Source: Bacteroidaceae bacterium
GTDB lineage: Bacteria; Bacteroidota; Bacteroidia; Bacteroidales; Bacteroidaceae
DNA length: 44,906 nt
Direction: 5' to 3'
NCBI GenBank assembly: GCA_024401225.1
Contig: JAKSLM010000020.1
Span: 1 to 44,906 of the forward strand
Part shown: positions 8,161 to 17,297 of the stretch, piece after piece
How the letters are laid out: each line of letters starts with the position of its first letter
How positions within the stretch are numbered: the stretch's first letter is position 1
Notes under the pieces: generated by a model
Databases searched by the model: none
What the model was told of the DNA's origin: nothing
The model's input: only the letters and a program-made list of their open reading frames with translations
Position numbers and translations under genes: made by a program

Positions 8161-9963
8161 TTAATCAATTATTCTTACTCCTCCCTTATCTGCACTTGCT
8201 ACCGACTGAGCATAAGCACGGAGTGCCTTTGATACTACGCGGTTGCGCTTGAGTGGCTGCTGTGGACGAGCTGCAAGTTCCTCGTCTGTGAGCTTCACAT
8301 TGATAGAGCGTGATGGGATGTCGATCACGATGATGTCGCCATCCTTGATCTTACCGATGTTACCGCCCGATGCAGCCTCAGGAGAGATGTGGCCGATTGA
8401 GAGGCCGGAAGTACCGCCCGAGAAGCGACCGTCAGTAATGAGCGCACATTCCTTACCCATGTGCATACTCTTTATATAAGATGTAGGGTAAAGCATCTCC
8501 TGCATACCAGGACCACCCTTAGGACCTTCGTGTGTGATGACTACGCAGTCACCCTTCTTCACCTTGCCACCGAGGATGCCTTCGCAAGCATCTTCCTGCG
8601 AGTCGAATACTACAGCAGGACCTTCGAAGTGCCAAAGCTCTGGAGCCACGCCGGCTGTCTTTACTACGCATCCATCCTGAGCGATGTTGCCGAAGAGTAC
8701 TGCCATACCGCCATCCTTAGTGTAAGCATGCTCGATGTCACGGATACATCCATTCTCACGGTCGGTGTCGAGTTGTTCCCACTGAGCATTCTGCGAACCC
8801 ATCTTTGTAGAGAACTTGCGACCTGGTGCTGAGTGGTAGATGCGATCAGCCTCTGGATCGATAGTGTCGCCTGTGATGCAGTACTTCTTGATGTCCTCAC
8901 CAAGAGTAGCACCATTCACGCGCTTGCATGTGAGGTCGAGCAGATTGCCCTTAGCAAGCTCGCCCATGATACCGAGGATACCACCTGCACGGTTCTCCTC
9001 CTGGATTGAATACTTCTGCCAGTTAGGAGAGAGTTTGCAGAGGAATGGCACCTTGCGTGAAAGAGCATCGATGTCGTTCATTGCGAATTCCACACCACCC
9101 TCCTGTGCTACTGCGAGAAGGTGGAGGACTGTATTTGTTGATGCACCCATAGCAATGTCGAGTGTCATTGCGTTGAGGAATGCCTGACGTGTAGCGATAG
9201 AACGTGGAAGAACCGACTCATCGCCATCCTCGTAGTATGCCATTGCATTCTTCACGATGATCTTGGCAGCATCCTTGAAGAGCTGGATGCGGTTCACGTG
9301 AGTTGCGAGGATTGAGCCGTTGCCTGGGAGAGAGAAACCGAGTGCCTCTGTGAGCGAGTTCATCGAGTTGGCAGTAAACATACCTGAGCAAGCACCACAA
9401 CCAGGGCAAGCGCTGTGCTCTACCACCTCAAGTTCCTCGTCGCTTACTGTAGGGTCACCACCCTTGATCATTGCTGTGATAAGGTCGGCATTCTCACCGT
9501 TCACGAGTCCAGCCTCCATTGGGCCACCACTCACGAACACAGCAGGGATGTTAAGGCGCATTGCAGCCATGAGCATACCTGGAGTCACCTTGTCGCAGTT
9601 TGAGATGCACACCATAGCATCAGCCTTGTGAGCATTGACCATGTACTCTACCGAGTCAGCGATGATGTCGCGCGAAGGAAGCGAATAGAGCATACCGTCA
9701 TGACCCATTGCGATACCGTCGTCGACTGCGATTGTATTGAACTCTGCTGCATAGCAACCGAGCTTTTCGATTTCTTCCTTTACAATCTGGCCAATCTCGT
9801 GGAGATGTGTATGACCTGGAACAAACTGTGTAAACGAATTGACGATAGCAATGATTGGCTTGCCAAACTGCTCGCGCTTCATGCCGTTAGCGACCCAAAG
9901 AGCACGGGCTCCTGCCATACGGCGTCCTTCTGTGCAGACTGCACTACGTAACTGATGTTTCAT
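8161..9963 (-). CDS. ilvD: Dihydroxy-acid dehydratase
   Basis: Iron-sulfur dehydratase that makes 2-oxoisovalerate and 2-oxo-3-methylvalerate, the third step of the pathway. It has 600 residues, in the range of the long E. coli type. Cluster-related cysteines are seen in [12 protein letters not shown] (Cys119, Cys123) and [17 protein letters not shown] (Cys186, Cys189, Cys192). The C-terminal [16 protein letters not shown] and [15 protein letters not shown] blocks are conserved. It is the first gene of the ilvD-ilvB-ilvN-ilvC operon, with a likely promoter about 80 nt upstream of its start. Confidence 0.97.
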   Translation of the reverse strand: MKHQLRSAVCTEGRRMAGARALWVANGMKREQFGKPIIAIVNSFTQFVPGHTHLHEIGQIVKEEIEKLGCYAAEFNTIAVDDGIAMGHDGMLYSLPSRDIIADSVEYMVNAHKADAMVCISNCDKVTPGMLMAAMRLNIPAVFVSGGPMEAGLVNGENADLITAMIKGGDPTVSDEELEVVEHSACPGCGACSGMFTANSMNSLTEALGFSLPGNGSILATHVNRIQLFKDAAKIIVKNAMAYYEDGDESVLPRSIATRQAFLNAMTLDIAMGASTNTVLHLLAVAQEGGVEFAMNDIDALSRKVPFLCKLSPNWQKYSIQEENRAGGILGIMGELAKGNLLDLTCKRVNGATLGEDIKKYCITGDTIDPEADRIYHSAPGRKFSTKMGSQNAQWEQLDTDRENGCIRDIEHAYTKDGGMAVLFGNIAQDGCVVKTAGVAPELWHFEGPAVVFDSQEDACEGILGGKVKKGDCVVITHEGPKGGPGMQEMLYPTSYIKSMHMGKECALITDGRFSGGTSGLSIGHISPEAASGGNIGKIKDGDIIVIDIPSRSINVKLTDEELAARPQQPLKRNRVVSKALRAYAQSVASADKGGVRIID

Positions 9964-10042
9964 CTATGTTGTTTTTATCTTTTTATCTTAAATTTACACA
10001 CAAAAAAAACTTTACCCATCCTAAAAACGGGCAAAAACGCTG

Positions 10043-10050
10043 CAAATGTA
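10043..10050 (-). promoter_or_regulatory. Probable -7 box of the ilv operon promoter
   Basis: On the minus strand this reads TACATTTG, a match to the Bacteroidetes -7 consensus TAnnTTTG. A TTTG at 10067-10070 could be the -33 box, but the spacing is 16 nt rather than the usual 19-21. The predicted leader before ilvD is about 70 nt; no leader peptide or attenuator is evident in it. Confidence 0.5.
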
Positions 10051-10086
10051 CAAAAAAAAGACGAAACAAACGACATAAATGTAACA

Positions 10087-10126
10087 AAAAACGACTCCTT
10101 ACTTATATTTTATAAGAAAAGAGTCG
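10087..10126 (-). terminator. Probable terminator of the ribE-SGNH transcript
   Basis: On the minus strand CGACTC, an inner stem CTTATA/TATAAG, and GAGTCG form an interrupted hairpin followed by TTTTTTG. It lies about 55 nt after the SGNH hydrolase stop and upstream of the ilvD promoter, so it separates the two minus-strand transcripts. Confidence 0.65.
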
Positions 10127-10180
10127 ATTATTTCATACATTTTGTTGTAACAGCATTGCAACAATGCCATGCAAACGCAC

Positions 10181-10846
10181 CTACTTCATCACTTTCTTCC
10201 TGAACCACTCCATGGCAATAGGGAGGAATAGGTCGTGACCAGTGGCATTGAGATGAGCCGTGTCGTTAGGTGCCTGGAAATACTTCTTTCGGAAGTCAGC
10301 ATCCCTTACCTTTATGACACACTTTTCATCGCAATTGAAGAGTACTGGCACCTTATGCTTCTTGCATACCTTCTGTATCACTTCGCACACCTCACGGAAT
10401 CCCGGGCGATCCACGTTCCAAGGTGTCACGAATCCTATCTTAGCATAATCGCAAAGGTTTTCTATTCCCGTCAGCATTACCTCAAGCGAGTCGGAGAACA
10501 TTGCCAGCGAATCGGGGTTGGTTCCCACCTTCTCTGCATCGTTGTGTCCGGCAATGATAAGCACATAGTCGGCAGCAGGATCCATGACCGAATAGCGCTG
10601 CCACATGGCTGGGCCGAAGTTCCACTTTCCATCGTGAGTTCGGTCAAAGGCAATGCACGATCCGTTGCGTCCATATCCGTTGTACACGAAGTCTAATTGC
10701 TGAGCCATCTTATAGTGCCAAGTCTCCTCTTTCGGGCTCCTGTGATTGGCAACGTACGAGTCGCCGATTACGTTAATGATCTGTGCTGAACCGTTGATTG
10801 AGAAGAAAAGTGATAATACTAAGAAATACAGTTTTATAGACTTCAT
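10181..10846 (-). CDS. Secreted SGNH/GDSL-type hydrolase
   Basis: A 221-residue protein with an N-terminal signal peptide (KLYFLVLSLFFSINGSAQ), so it acts outside the cytoplasm. The SGNH blocks are all visible: GDSY with nucleophile Ser30, the Gly block around GYGRNG, the Asn block GHND (Asn102), and the Asp-His pair in DTAHLNATGH (Asp195, His198). Family members are esterases, lipases or carbohydrate O-deacetylases; the sequence does not say which, but the surrounding polysaccharide-degrading genes would fit a deacetylase. Its ATG is 2 nt after the ribE stop, which is probably just operon packing. Confidence 0.88.
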   Translation of the reverse strand: MKSIKLYFLVLSLFFSINGSAQIINVIGDSYVANHRSPKEETWHYKMAQQLDFVYNGYGRNGSCIAFDRTHDGKWNFGPAMWQRYSVMDPAADYVLIIAGHNDAEKVGTNPDSLAMFSDSLEVMLTGIENLCDYAKIGFVTPWNVDRPGFREVCEVIQKVCKKHKVPVLFNCDEKCVIKVRDADFRKKYFQAPNDTAHLNATGHDLFLPIAMEWFRKKVMK

Positions 10847-10848
10847 GA

Positions 10849-11451
10849 CTATTCGAACGAATTGATGCGTGCAAGATATTTTCCAATGATGTCAAATTCG
10901 AGGTTAACCTTAGTGCCAACCTCTATCTGATGGAAGTTTGTATTGTCGTAAGTATAAGGGATGATGTTCACTTGGAATGAGTCGTTCTGCGAGTTGCACA
11001 CAGTAAGGCTCACGCCATTCACAGTTACGCTTCCCTTATCCACAGTCATGTAGCCTTTCTTTGCCATTTCTTTATCGAATGGGTACTTGAACGTGAATGT
11101 ATAGCTACCCTGCTGATCCTCGACTTCCACACACTCGGCAGTCATGTCCACATGTCCCTGGACGATATGCCCGTCGAGGCGACCATTCATCATCATCGAA
11201 CGCTCCACATTGACCTTGTCGCCGACCTTGAGCAGTCCAAGGTTCGACTTCATGAGCGTCTCCTTCATGGCAGTTACGACATACTTGCCATCAAATATCT
11301 TTACCACCGTGAGGCAAACACCATTGTGAGCCACGCTCTGGTCTATCTTCAGTTCGTCAACAAATGAACAAGTAAGAGTGAAGTGCATATTCTCCTGCTC
11401 CTTCTCAATCGCAACAACCGTTGCAAATTCTTCTACAATACCACTAAACAT
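10849..11451 (-). CDS. ribE: Riboflavin synthase alpha chain
   Basis: Makes riboflavin from two molecules of 6,7-dimethyl-8-ribityllumazine. It has 200 residues made of two lumazine-binding barrel repeats: the first starts MFSGIVEE and contains VAHNGVCLTVV, the second contains GHVD and VNGVSLTVCN. Motifs GHIVQGHVD and DKGSVTVNGVSLTV are typical. It is the first gene of a two-gene minus-strand unit with the SGNH hydrolase. No FMN riboswitch is seen in the short upstream region shared with the divergent lipoprotein gene. Confidence 0.96.
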   Translation of the reverse strand: MFSGIVEEFATVVAIEKEQENMHFTLTCSFVDELKIDQSVAHNGVCLTVVKIFDGKYVVTAMKETLMKSNLGLLKVGDKVNVERSMMMNGRLDGHIVQGHVDMTAECVEVEDQQGSYTFTFKYPFDKEMAKKGYMTVDKGSVTVNGVSLTVCNSQNDSFQVNIIPYTYDNTNFHQIEVGTKVNLEFDIIGKYLARINSFE

Positions 11452-11485
11452 GCTAAAAAACTATTTATTATTTGAAATTATGACA

Positions 11486-11493
11486 CAAAGATA
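11486..11493 (-). promoter_or_regulatory. Probable -7 box of the ribE promoter
   Basis: Minus-strand TATCTTTG matches the Bacteroidetes -7 consensus TAnnTTTG, 35 nt upstream of the ribE start. No clear TTTG -33 box is found at the usual distance. Confidence 0.5.
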
Positions 11494-11516
11494 AGGTATT
11501 TCCACAAAAAAATCAA

Positions 11517-11524
11517 TATCTTTG
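11517..11524 (+). promoter_or_regulatory. Probable -7 box for the lipoprotein-GH51-kinase unit
   Basis: TATCTTTG matches TAnnTTTG, 29 nt upstream of the lipoprotein start. The region 19-21 nt upstream reads GGTATTTCC rather than TTTG. Together with the minus-strand box at 11486 it forms a compact divergent promoter pair of about 100 nt. Confidence 0.55.
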
Positions 11525-11553
11525 CAAAAAATATAAATAAAAACACCTAAAAT

Positions 11554-11961
11554 ATGAAGATCAAAATACTTTTTAGCGCATTAATTGCTGCAGCGGCTCT
11601 TACATTCACCAGTTGTGACAAGGATAAGGCAGAACCTGTAGCACCCATATTCGACAGAGTAACTCTGACACCAAACCCTTGCCATCCTGGCGATAGCGTA
11701 GTGGCTGAAGTCACATACTTAAGCCCTGGCCAGTACTACTATTTCTTCCAACAGGACCTTTCTGTAGGTGGCCTCACAAAGATTTCTGTCGACAAAGGCC
11801 ATTGCACAGGTACAAACAACAATCCAAAGATACGATTCAAGGCACCTAAGCAGAATGGCATGTACAAGGTGACATTCAGCTCTACAGTATCCTTCACAGC
11901 AGGCAGCGTGCTTTATGGCACCACAAACAGCGTAGATGGCATACTTACTGTCAAGGATTGA
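11554..11961 (+). CDS. Small lipoprotein, unknown function
   Basis: A 135-residue protein with a lipoprotein signal: hydrophobic stretch then lipobox FTSC, with Cys21 as the likely acylated residue, followed by the charged DKDKAE. The remaining part (LTPNPCHPGDSVVAEVTYLSPGQYYYFF and later strand-like segments ending in GILTVKD) looks like a single beta-sandwich, perhaps Ig-like. No family is recognised. It is 41 nt ahead of the GH51 gene and follows a promoter-like box, so it may be a surface or periplasmic partner of the arabinofuranosidase. Confidence 0.75.
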   Translation: MKIKILFSALIAAAALTFTSCDKDKAEPVAPIFDRVTLTPNPCHPGDSVVAEVTYLSPGQYYYFFQQDLSVGGLTKISVDKGHCTGTNNNPKIRFKAPKQNGMYKVTFSSTVSFTAGSVLYGTTNSVDGILTVKD

Positions 11962-12002
11962 TGACTAAACCAATACTAAACTAACCGATAATTAACCACA
12001 CA

Positions 12003-14483
12003 ATGAAACGACAACTACTAACCTTATCACTTCTTGCAGCAGGTGCCATCAGCGCCTTGGCTGCAACCGACAATCACCCTGACTCCGTCTACGTTAAGGC
12101 AACAAACCCTAACCCTGGTTCAGGCGTGCAGCTATCTTACTCTGCCGACCGCAAGACATGGATTCCTATAGGTCACGACTACAACGTGTTCAAATCCGAC
12201 TACGGTGCTTGGGGCGCACAGAAGAAGATGTACAATCCTGCCATCAGCTACGATGGCAAGAAATTCTATGCCGAGTTCATTCCCGACCCAAAAGTATATG
12301 AAATAGCACGTACTGAGAGCGACAACCTCTTCGTCTGGAAGCCTCAGGACTACCCAAAGGTTTCGAAAGCAGAGTTTGAGGCAAAGCAGGAGCAGCTGAA
12401 GAAGGCCGAGAACATAATCAAAGTACCATACGCCATCGTTGAGAACCTCATTGCCCGTGTGGCTCAGAGCGAACTCAACGGACAGCGCGATAACGAGAGC
12501 ATGAACGTAGGCGGTTTTGCCGACAATGTAAGCGGACTGACCACAAGCATCAAGATCGACCTCAACGATCGCAAGGCCATCTCTCCAGAGCTCATGGGTA
12601 TCTTCTTTGAGGACATCAACTATGCTGCCGATGGAGGTCTCTATGCCGAGATGGTGCAGAACCGCGACTTCGAGTACGGACCTGACGACCATAATGGCTG
12701 GCAGCCTCATGCTGGTTGGGTAAAGAATGGAGAAGGTTTCGACTGGGGCATCTCGACCAAGGACCCTATCCATCCCAACAATCCACATTACAGCACTATG
12801 AAGGTTACTACACCTGGTGGCAAACTGGTAAACAACGGTTGGGAAGGCTATGTAGTGAAAGCAAAGGAGAAGTACAACCTTTCGCTCTTCCTGCGAGGCA
12901 ATGTGGGCAAGGTCAAGGTAAGCATCATTACCGAAAGCGGTACCGAACTTGCATCAGCCACAGTAAGCGTACAGAAGGACTGGAAGCAGATGAAGGCTGT
13001 CCTCACCCCATCGGCAAGCGACAATAAGGCACGACTTGCCATCGAACCTCTTGCTGTAGGCGATGTGGACATAGACTTCGTAAGCCTCTTCCCTCAGAAC
13101 ACATACAAGCAGCGTCCTAACGGCATGCGCCCTGACCTCGCTCAGACACTTGCCGACCTCAAGCCTAAGTTCGTGCGTTTCCCTGGCGGATGTGCATCCC
13201 ACGGACAAGGCATCGATAACATTTATCATTGGCAGACCACCGTTGGCGACCTTTGGGAGCGCAAGCCAGACTTCAACATCTGGGGCTACCACCAGAGCAA
13301 GGGCATCGGTTTCTATGAGTATTTCCAGTTCTGCGAGGACATAGGTGCCACCGCGCTTCCTGTACTTGCAGCCGGAGTGCCTTGTCAGAATTCTGCAAAG
13401 GGCGGTAACGGACAGAATGGAGGCATACCTTTCGAGGCCGACCTCAAGGGACAGCCTTCACCTTATAAATATATGGGCAAGGATCTCACCATGGAGTCGT
13501 ACCTCCAGGAACTTCTCGACCTCATCGAGTGGGCAAACGGCGACCCTAAGACATCCAAGCTTGCACAGATACGTGCCAAGGCTGGTCATCCAAAGCCTTT
13601 CGGCATGAAGTATCTCGGCATCGGCAACGAGGACCTTCTCGGCGATGTGTTCAACGTTCGATTCACCTACCTCTACGAAGGCATCAAGAAGGCACATCCT
13701 GAGATCACCGTCATCGGTACGGTAGGCCCATTCTGGGAAGGAAGCGACTATGAATATGGTTGGAAAGAGGCCAAGCGCCAGAACATTCCTATCGTCGATG
13801 AGCACTACTACAACAACATCGGATGGTACCTCAACCACCAGGATTTCTACGACAAGTACGATCGCAACGGCACAAAGGTCTACCTTGGCGAATGGGCATC
13901 AAGAGGCAACCTCCTCGAGAATGCACTTGCCGAGGCTATCCATCTCACCAACGTAGAGCGCAATGCCGACGTGGTAGTCATGTCGTCCTATGCACCTCTT
14001 CTTGCAAAGGAAGGTCACACACAGTGGAACCCAGACCTCATCTACTTCAACAACAACGACATCAAGCCTACACCTAACTACTACGTACAGCGCATGGTGG
14101 GCCAGAATGTCGGTGATGAGTACGTCTACTCCACCCTTGAGTTTGACTACACACAGAAAGGCGATCGCAAGACTTACGACTCCGACATAGCAAAGCGCCT
14201 CAAGACCTCGGTAGTAGAGGACAAGGAAACTGGCGACATCATCATCAAGATTGTAAACGCTCTTCCTGTAGCCAACACAGTCAGCATAGACCTTGGCGAC
14301 CAGATCACATTCAACGACAAGCAGAAAGGTGCCTACCGCACCACAGCTCAGGTTGAAACACTTACTGACAAGAGCCTTCGCGCTCGCAACGTCAGCACTA
14401 CAACCTCTCAGCTGACAGTTGGCAACTCTTTCACCTTCGATGCACCTCAGAATTCATTCTCTGTAATCCGCATCAGGAAGTGA
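12003..14483 (+). CDS. Secreted GH51 alpha-L-arabinofuranosidase
   Basis: Releases terminal arabinofuranosyl groups from arabinan or arabinoxylan. The 826-residue protein has a signal peptide (QLLTLSLLAAGAISALAA), an N-terminal region of about 160 residues not typical of GH51 (VYVKATNPNPGSGVQLSYSADRKTWIPIG, possibly a beta-sandwich), then a GH51 core from about residue 185 starting MGIFFEDINYAADGGLYAEM. FVRFPGGCASHG is conserved. Glu543 in GIGNED is the likely acid/base and Glu630 in YLGEWASRG the likely nucleophile. A C-terminal beta domain follows. It lies 41 nt after a lipoprotein gene and 43 nt before a histidine kinase gene, in what looks like one transcript. No susC/susD pair is nearby. 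Confidence 0.93.
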   Translation: MKRQLLTLSLLAAGAISALAATDNHPDSVYVKATNPNPGSGVQLSYSADRKTWIPIGHDYNVFKSDYGAWGAQKKMYNPAISYDGKKFYAEFIPDPKVYEIARTESDNLFVWKPQDYPKVSKAEFEAKQEQLKKAENIIKVPYAIVENLIARVAQSELNGQRDNESMNVGGFADNVSGLTTSIKIDLNDRKAISPELMGIFFEDINYAADGGLYAEMVQNRDFEYGPDDHNGWQPHAGWVKNGEGFDWGISTKDPIHPNNPHYSTMKVTTPGGKLVNNGWEGYVVKAKEKYNLSLFLRGNVGKVKVSIITESGTELASATVSVQKDWKQMKAVLTPSASDNKARLAIEPLAVGDVDIDFVSLFPQNTYKQRPNGMRPDLAQTLADLKPKFVRFPGGCASHGQGIDNIYHWQTTVGDLWERKPDFNIWGYHQSKGIGFYEYFQFCEDIGATALPVLAAGVPCQNSAKGGNGQNGGIPFEADLKGQPSPYKYMGKDLTMESYLQELLDLIEWANGDPKTSKLAQIRAKAGHPKPFGMKYLGIGNEDLLGDVFNVRFTYLYEGIKKAHPEITVIGTVGPFWEGSDYEYGWKEAKRQNIPIVDEHYYNNIGWYLNHQDFYDKYDRNGTKVYLGEWASRGNLLENALAEAIHLTNVERNADVVVMSSYAPLLAKEGHTQWNPDLIYFNNNDIKPTPNYYVQRMVGQNVGDEYVYSTLEFDYTQKGDRKTYDSDIAKRLKTSVVEDKETGDIIIKIVNALPVANTVSIDLGDQITFNDKQKGAYRTTAQVETLTDKSLRARNVSTTTSQLTVGNSFTFDAPQNSFSVIRIRK

Positions 14484-14526
14484 CGCACCCTCATCCAAGT
14501 ACTAACCTCATACAAAACCCGGCATT

Positions 14527-16470
14527 ATGAAGTCTGCACCATTTACACAGAACGATAGAGACCTGATCATCGCCCTAACCGACGACTATCTCAACATCTA
14601 TCGTACCAGTCCTGAAGAAAACCTCGTCGACGTCATAAAGCTCGACGGCTTTATCACCGACGGCATAGGCGACAAATGGCAGGGATTGCGCTATTCAACC
14701 CTTCTGCTTACATATACCAACAGCCGAGTGCACCCCGACGACCGCGACAAATTCCTTAACAGATGTAGTTGCGAAAACATCATCAGGGAGATGGCAACCA
14801 AGTCAATCTTCCAGGGCAAATACCGCATCCTGGAGCACGACGAGATACACTACTACAACTATAAGTTCGTCAAGGTATCAGCACCCGACGAACCGCTGCG
14901 TGTTGTTGCAGCCTTCCGTAATGTGGACGACCTTGAAGCCAAGGACCAGCAACGCATAGCACAGCTTCGCCATCTCCGAAGCGTGTTGACATCGTCCGGA
15001 ATGGGTACTTGGAATCTATTTGTTGGCAACAACCAGAAAGCGCGTCTGCAGCCAGACAACAAGATGAAGGAGATCATCGGCATCCCAGCCGATACAGACA
15101 TGACCGAGGCGGAAATATGCGATTTTCTTATTTCACATATTCATCCTGCCGACCAATACACTTTCGAACGCTACAACGCCCAGCTTCTCAAGGGCGAACG
15201 CTCTGAGTGTACCTATCGCTGGAACCACCCTACCCTCGGACTTCGCTACATGCGATGCGGAGGTATAGCCATCTCGTCCGATGAAGACATGATGCACCTC
15301 AACGGCTACCACTACGACGTAACCGAACAGATGACTAAGGAGATACGTACCAACCACATCATCAAATCCTTTGCCCACACCTACGAATTCATCAATTACA
15401 TCAACCTCGACGACGACACCTTCTTCACCTATACCGACAAGGAAATCGAGGGTGAGTCGCTTCGCAAGGTATTATCAGCCGACACCGCTACTGGTGCTAT
15501 CAAGATAGGCCTCAGAGAGATAGTATCGGACGAGGCAAGGGATGAGATAGCACGATTCTCCGACCTCTCCACCATCGATGAGCGCATGTCACAATGCAAT
15601 GTCATCGTAGCCGAATTCAAGGATGTCAACGGTATATGGCATGAATCATCATTCACCGTGGCCGACCGCAAGTCCGATGGCAAGATTAAGAACCTCATGT
15701 GGGCTGTACGCTACATCGACAACGAGAAGCAGATAGAGCTCCGCAAGCAGAAGCTGCTCGAGGACAACATTGCAGCCAACAAGGCAAAGACCAAGTTCCT
15801 GCAGAACATGAGCCACGAGATTCGCACACCACTCAATGCCATGTTCGGCTTCGCTCAGCTCCTCGGACTCCCTGATGGCTCCTGGACAGAGGAAGAGAAG
15901 GCGCAGTACAACTCATACATCTACAATAGTTACAACATGCTCGACATGCTCATCAGCGACATCATCGACATAGCCGACTCTGAGCATGGCAACTACCGCA
16001 TCAACATCTCGGATGTAGTCGTCAACAATGTATGCAAGAACGCCCTCATGTCGGTTGAGATACGTGTGCCAGCAGGTGTCAAGCTCTACATGACCTCCGA
16101 CTTCCCGGACGACTACGTAGTGCGTTCCGACAGCCGCCGCATACAGCAGGTGCTCATCAACTATCTCACCAATGCTTGCAAGAACACCCAGCAAGGCGAG
16201 ATCCATCTGCATTGTTCCAAGACCGAGCATCCAGGCCGCGTCACCTTCTCCGTCACCGATACAGGCAAGGGTATACCAGAGTCGAAGGCAAAGGAGATAT
16301 TCAACCGCTTCACCAAGCTCAATCAGTACGTACAGGGGTCTGGCCTAGGTCTCAACATCTGCCAGACCATAGCTGCCAAGCTCGAAGGCGACGTCTACCT
16401 CGACACCTCTTATACTACAGGAGCCCGCTTCGTTTTCGTTATTGATGACAAGCAGAGCGCAGAAGGATAA
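14527..16470 (+). CDS. Soluble PAS-domain sensor histidine kinase
   Basis: A 647-residue kinase with no signal peptide or membrane helix, so it senses from the cytoplasm. The N-terminal about 400 residues are PAS-like (for example the segment with RVHPDDRDKF near residue 70 and a second around YRWNHPTLGLRYMRCGG). The HisKA domain has FLQNMSHEIRTPLNAM with phospho-acceptor His430. The ATPase domain has the N box with Asn549 (LTNACKNT), the G1 box DTGKGIP (Asp578) and the G2 box GSGLGLNICQTIA. There is no attached receiver domain and no response regulator gene in the window. It follows the GH51 gene closely and ends just before the palindromic array. Confidence 0.93.
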   Translation: MKSAPFTQNDRDLIIALTDDYLNIYRTSPEENLVDVIKLDGFITDGIGDKWQGLRYSTLLLTYTNSRVHPDDRDKFLNRCSCENIIREMATKSIFQGKYRILEHDEIHYYNYKFVKVSAPDEPLRVVAAFRNVDDLEAKDQQRIAQLRHLRSVLTSSGMGTWNLFVGNNQKARLQPDNKMKEIIGIPADTDMTEAEICDFLISHIHPADQYTFERYNAQLLKGERSECTYRWNHPTLGLRYMRCGGIAISSDEDMMHLNGYHYDVTEQMTKEIRTNHIIKSFAHTYEFINYINLDDDTFFTYTDKEIEGESLRKVLSADTATGAIKIGLREIVSDEARDEIARFSDLSTIDERMSQCNVIVAEFKDVNGIWHESSFTVADRKSDGKIKNLMWAVRYIDNEKQIELRKQKLLEDNIAANKAKTKFLQNMSHEIRTPLNAMFGFAQLLGLPDGSWTEEEKAQYNSYIYNSYNMLDMLISDIIDIADSEHGNYRINISDVVVNNVCKNALMSVEIRVPAGVKLYMTSDFPDDYVVRSDSRRIQQVLINYLTNACKNTQQGEIHLHCSKTEHPGRVTFSVTDTGKGIPESKAKEIFNRFTKLNQYVQGSGLGLNICQTIAAKLEGDVYLDTSYTTGARFVFVIDDKQSAEG

Positions 16471-16475
16471 CCAGG

Positions 16476-16622
16476 TCTTCAAAGGATACGTAAAACGCCT
16501 TGCAAGGAAATGCAAAACTCCTTGCAAGGAAATGCAAAAGTCCTTGCAAGGAAACAACAAACTCCTTGCAAGGAAACGACAAACTCCTTGCAAGGAATAA
16601 GCGATGTCCTTGCAAGGAGTTT
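16476..16622. repeat. 22-nt-period palindromic array (six perfect CCTTGCAAGG copies plus one decayed)
   Basis: Perfect ten-base palindromes start at 16498, 16520, 16542, 16564, 16586 and 16608, each exactly 22 nt after the last. One period earlier, at 16476, TCTTCAAAGG is a 7/10 match. Spacers are A-rich and similar (AAATGCAAAACT, AAACAACAAACT). The last two copies are also inverted relative to each other: 16581-16596 and 16607-16622 are perfect 16-nt reverse complements around a 10-nt loop. The array starts six bases after the kinase stop and ends about 80 nt before the stop of the convergent yigZ gene. Confidence 0.92.
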
Positions 16623-16703
16623 ATTCATGTGGAGAAAGTGGCCTTTTAATACTTTCTTGAAAACAAATATTAGCTACACCAAGCTCTTCGCGATTCTTAT
16701 TCC

Positions 16704-17297
16704 CTATTCGTCGAAGCGAAGAGTTTCGACCTTCTCGAGTCGGGCGCGAAGCTTCGGCATCGAATCCTTACGGATGCGGAGAGTCATGGTGCAATCCATG
16801 TCGTAGCCTTGAGTGACAATCTGCGGTTCTTCTTCCTTCACGATGCGCATCACATCGTTCATGAATGGATATTCGAAGATGAAGCTGACGTCCTCATCGA
16901 CCGTCTTCTCTATCACCTCAGCATTGGCAAGTGCTTCGGCTGCAGCAGCCTTGTAGGCTACGATGAGTCCGCTTGTGCCAAGCTTGATGCCACCGAAATA
17001 TCGCACCACAATGATAAGGATGTTGGTAAGTTCGTTCGAGTTGATCTGGCCAAGGATAGGCTTGCCTGCCGTGCCGGAAGGCTCACCGTTATCGTTTGCA
17101 CGGAAGTCGAGGCGTTCATGTCCCAACATATAGGCATAGCAGCAATGGCGGGCATCGTAGTAGCGCTTCGAGTACTCAGCCACATACTGCTTCACCTCAT
17201 CAACGGTGGTGACAGGCATAGCAAAGGCAAGGAACTTACTCCTTTTTTCGGTGTAAGTTCCTTCTGCCAATGATGATATAGTCTTGTACGAATCCAC
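16704..17297 (-). CDS. YigZ/IMPACT family protein
   Basis: A 197-residue member of the UPF0029/IMPACT family. The family signature RANDNGEPSGTAGKPIL is followed by NILIIVVRYFGGIKLGTSGLIVAYKAAA. The eukaryotic relative IMPACT inhibits the kinase GCN2; the role in bacteria is not settled. The start is a GTG at 17297 whose G is shared with the TAG stop of the upstream protease gene (TAGTG), so translation is probably coupled to that gene. The C-terminal residues 135-197 form the small domain usual for the bacterial members. Confidence 0.9.
   Translation of the reverse strand: MDSYKTISSLAEGTYTEKRSKFLAFAMPVTTVDEVKQYVAEYSKRYYDARHCCYAYMLGHERLDFRANDNGEPSGTAGKPILGQINSNELTNILIIVVRYFGGIKLGTSGLIVAYKAAAAEALANAEVIEKTVDEDVSFIFEYPFMNDVMRIVKEEEPQIVTQGYDMDCTMTLRIRKDSMPKLRARLEKVETLRFDE

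Noticed and set aside
9964-10042. Amino-acid attenuator leader for the ilv operon
   Set aside because: The leader is only about 70 nt and holds no short frame rich in Ile, Leu or Val codons and no competing hairpins.
9955-10203. 82-codon open frame across the ilvD-SGNH gap
   Set aside because: Its middle is AT-rich promoter and terminator sequence and it runs antisense into both neighbours.
16476-16622. CRISPR array
   Set aside because: The unit is 22 nt in total with a 10-nt core and near-identical spacers, so there are no unique spacers; no cas genes are nearby.
16510-16806. Small open frame with repeated LQGNAK/LARK-type sequence
   Set aside because: It is only the translation of the 22-nt palindromic array and runs on into yigZ antisense; repeats of non-multiple-of-three length give a changing peptide, not a protein repeat.
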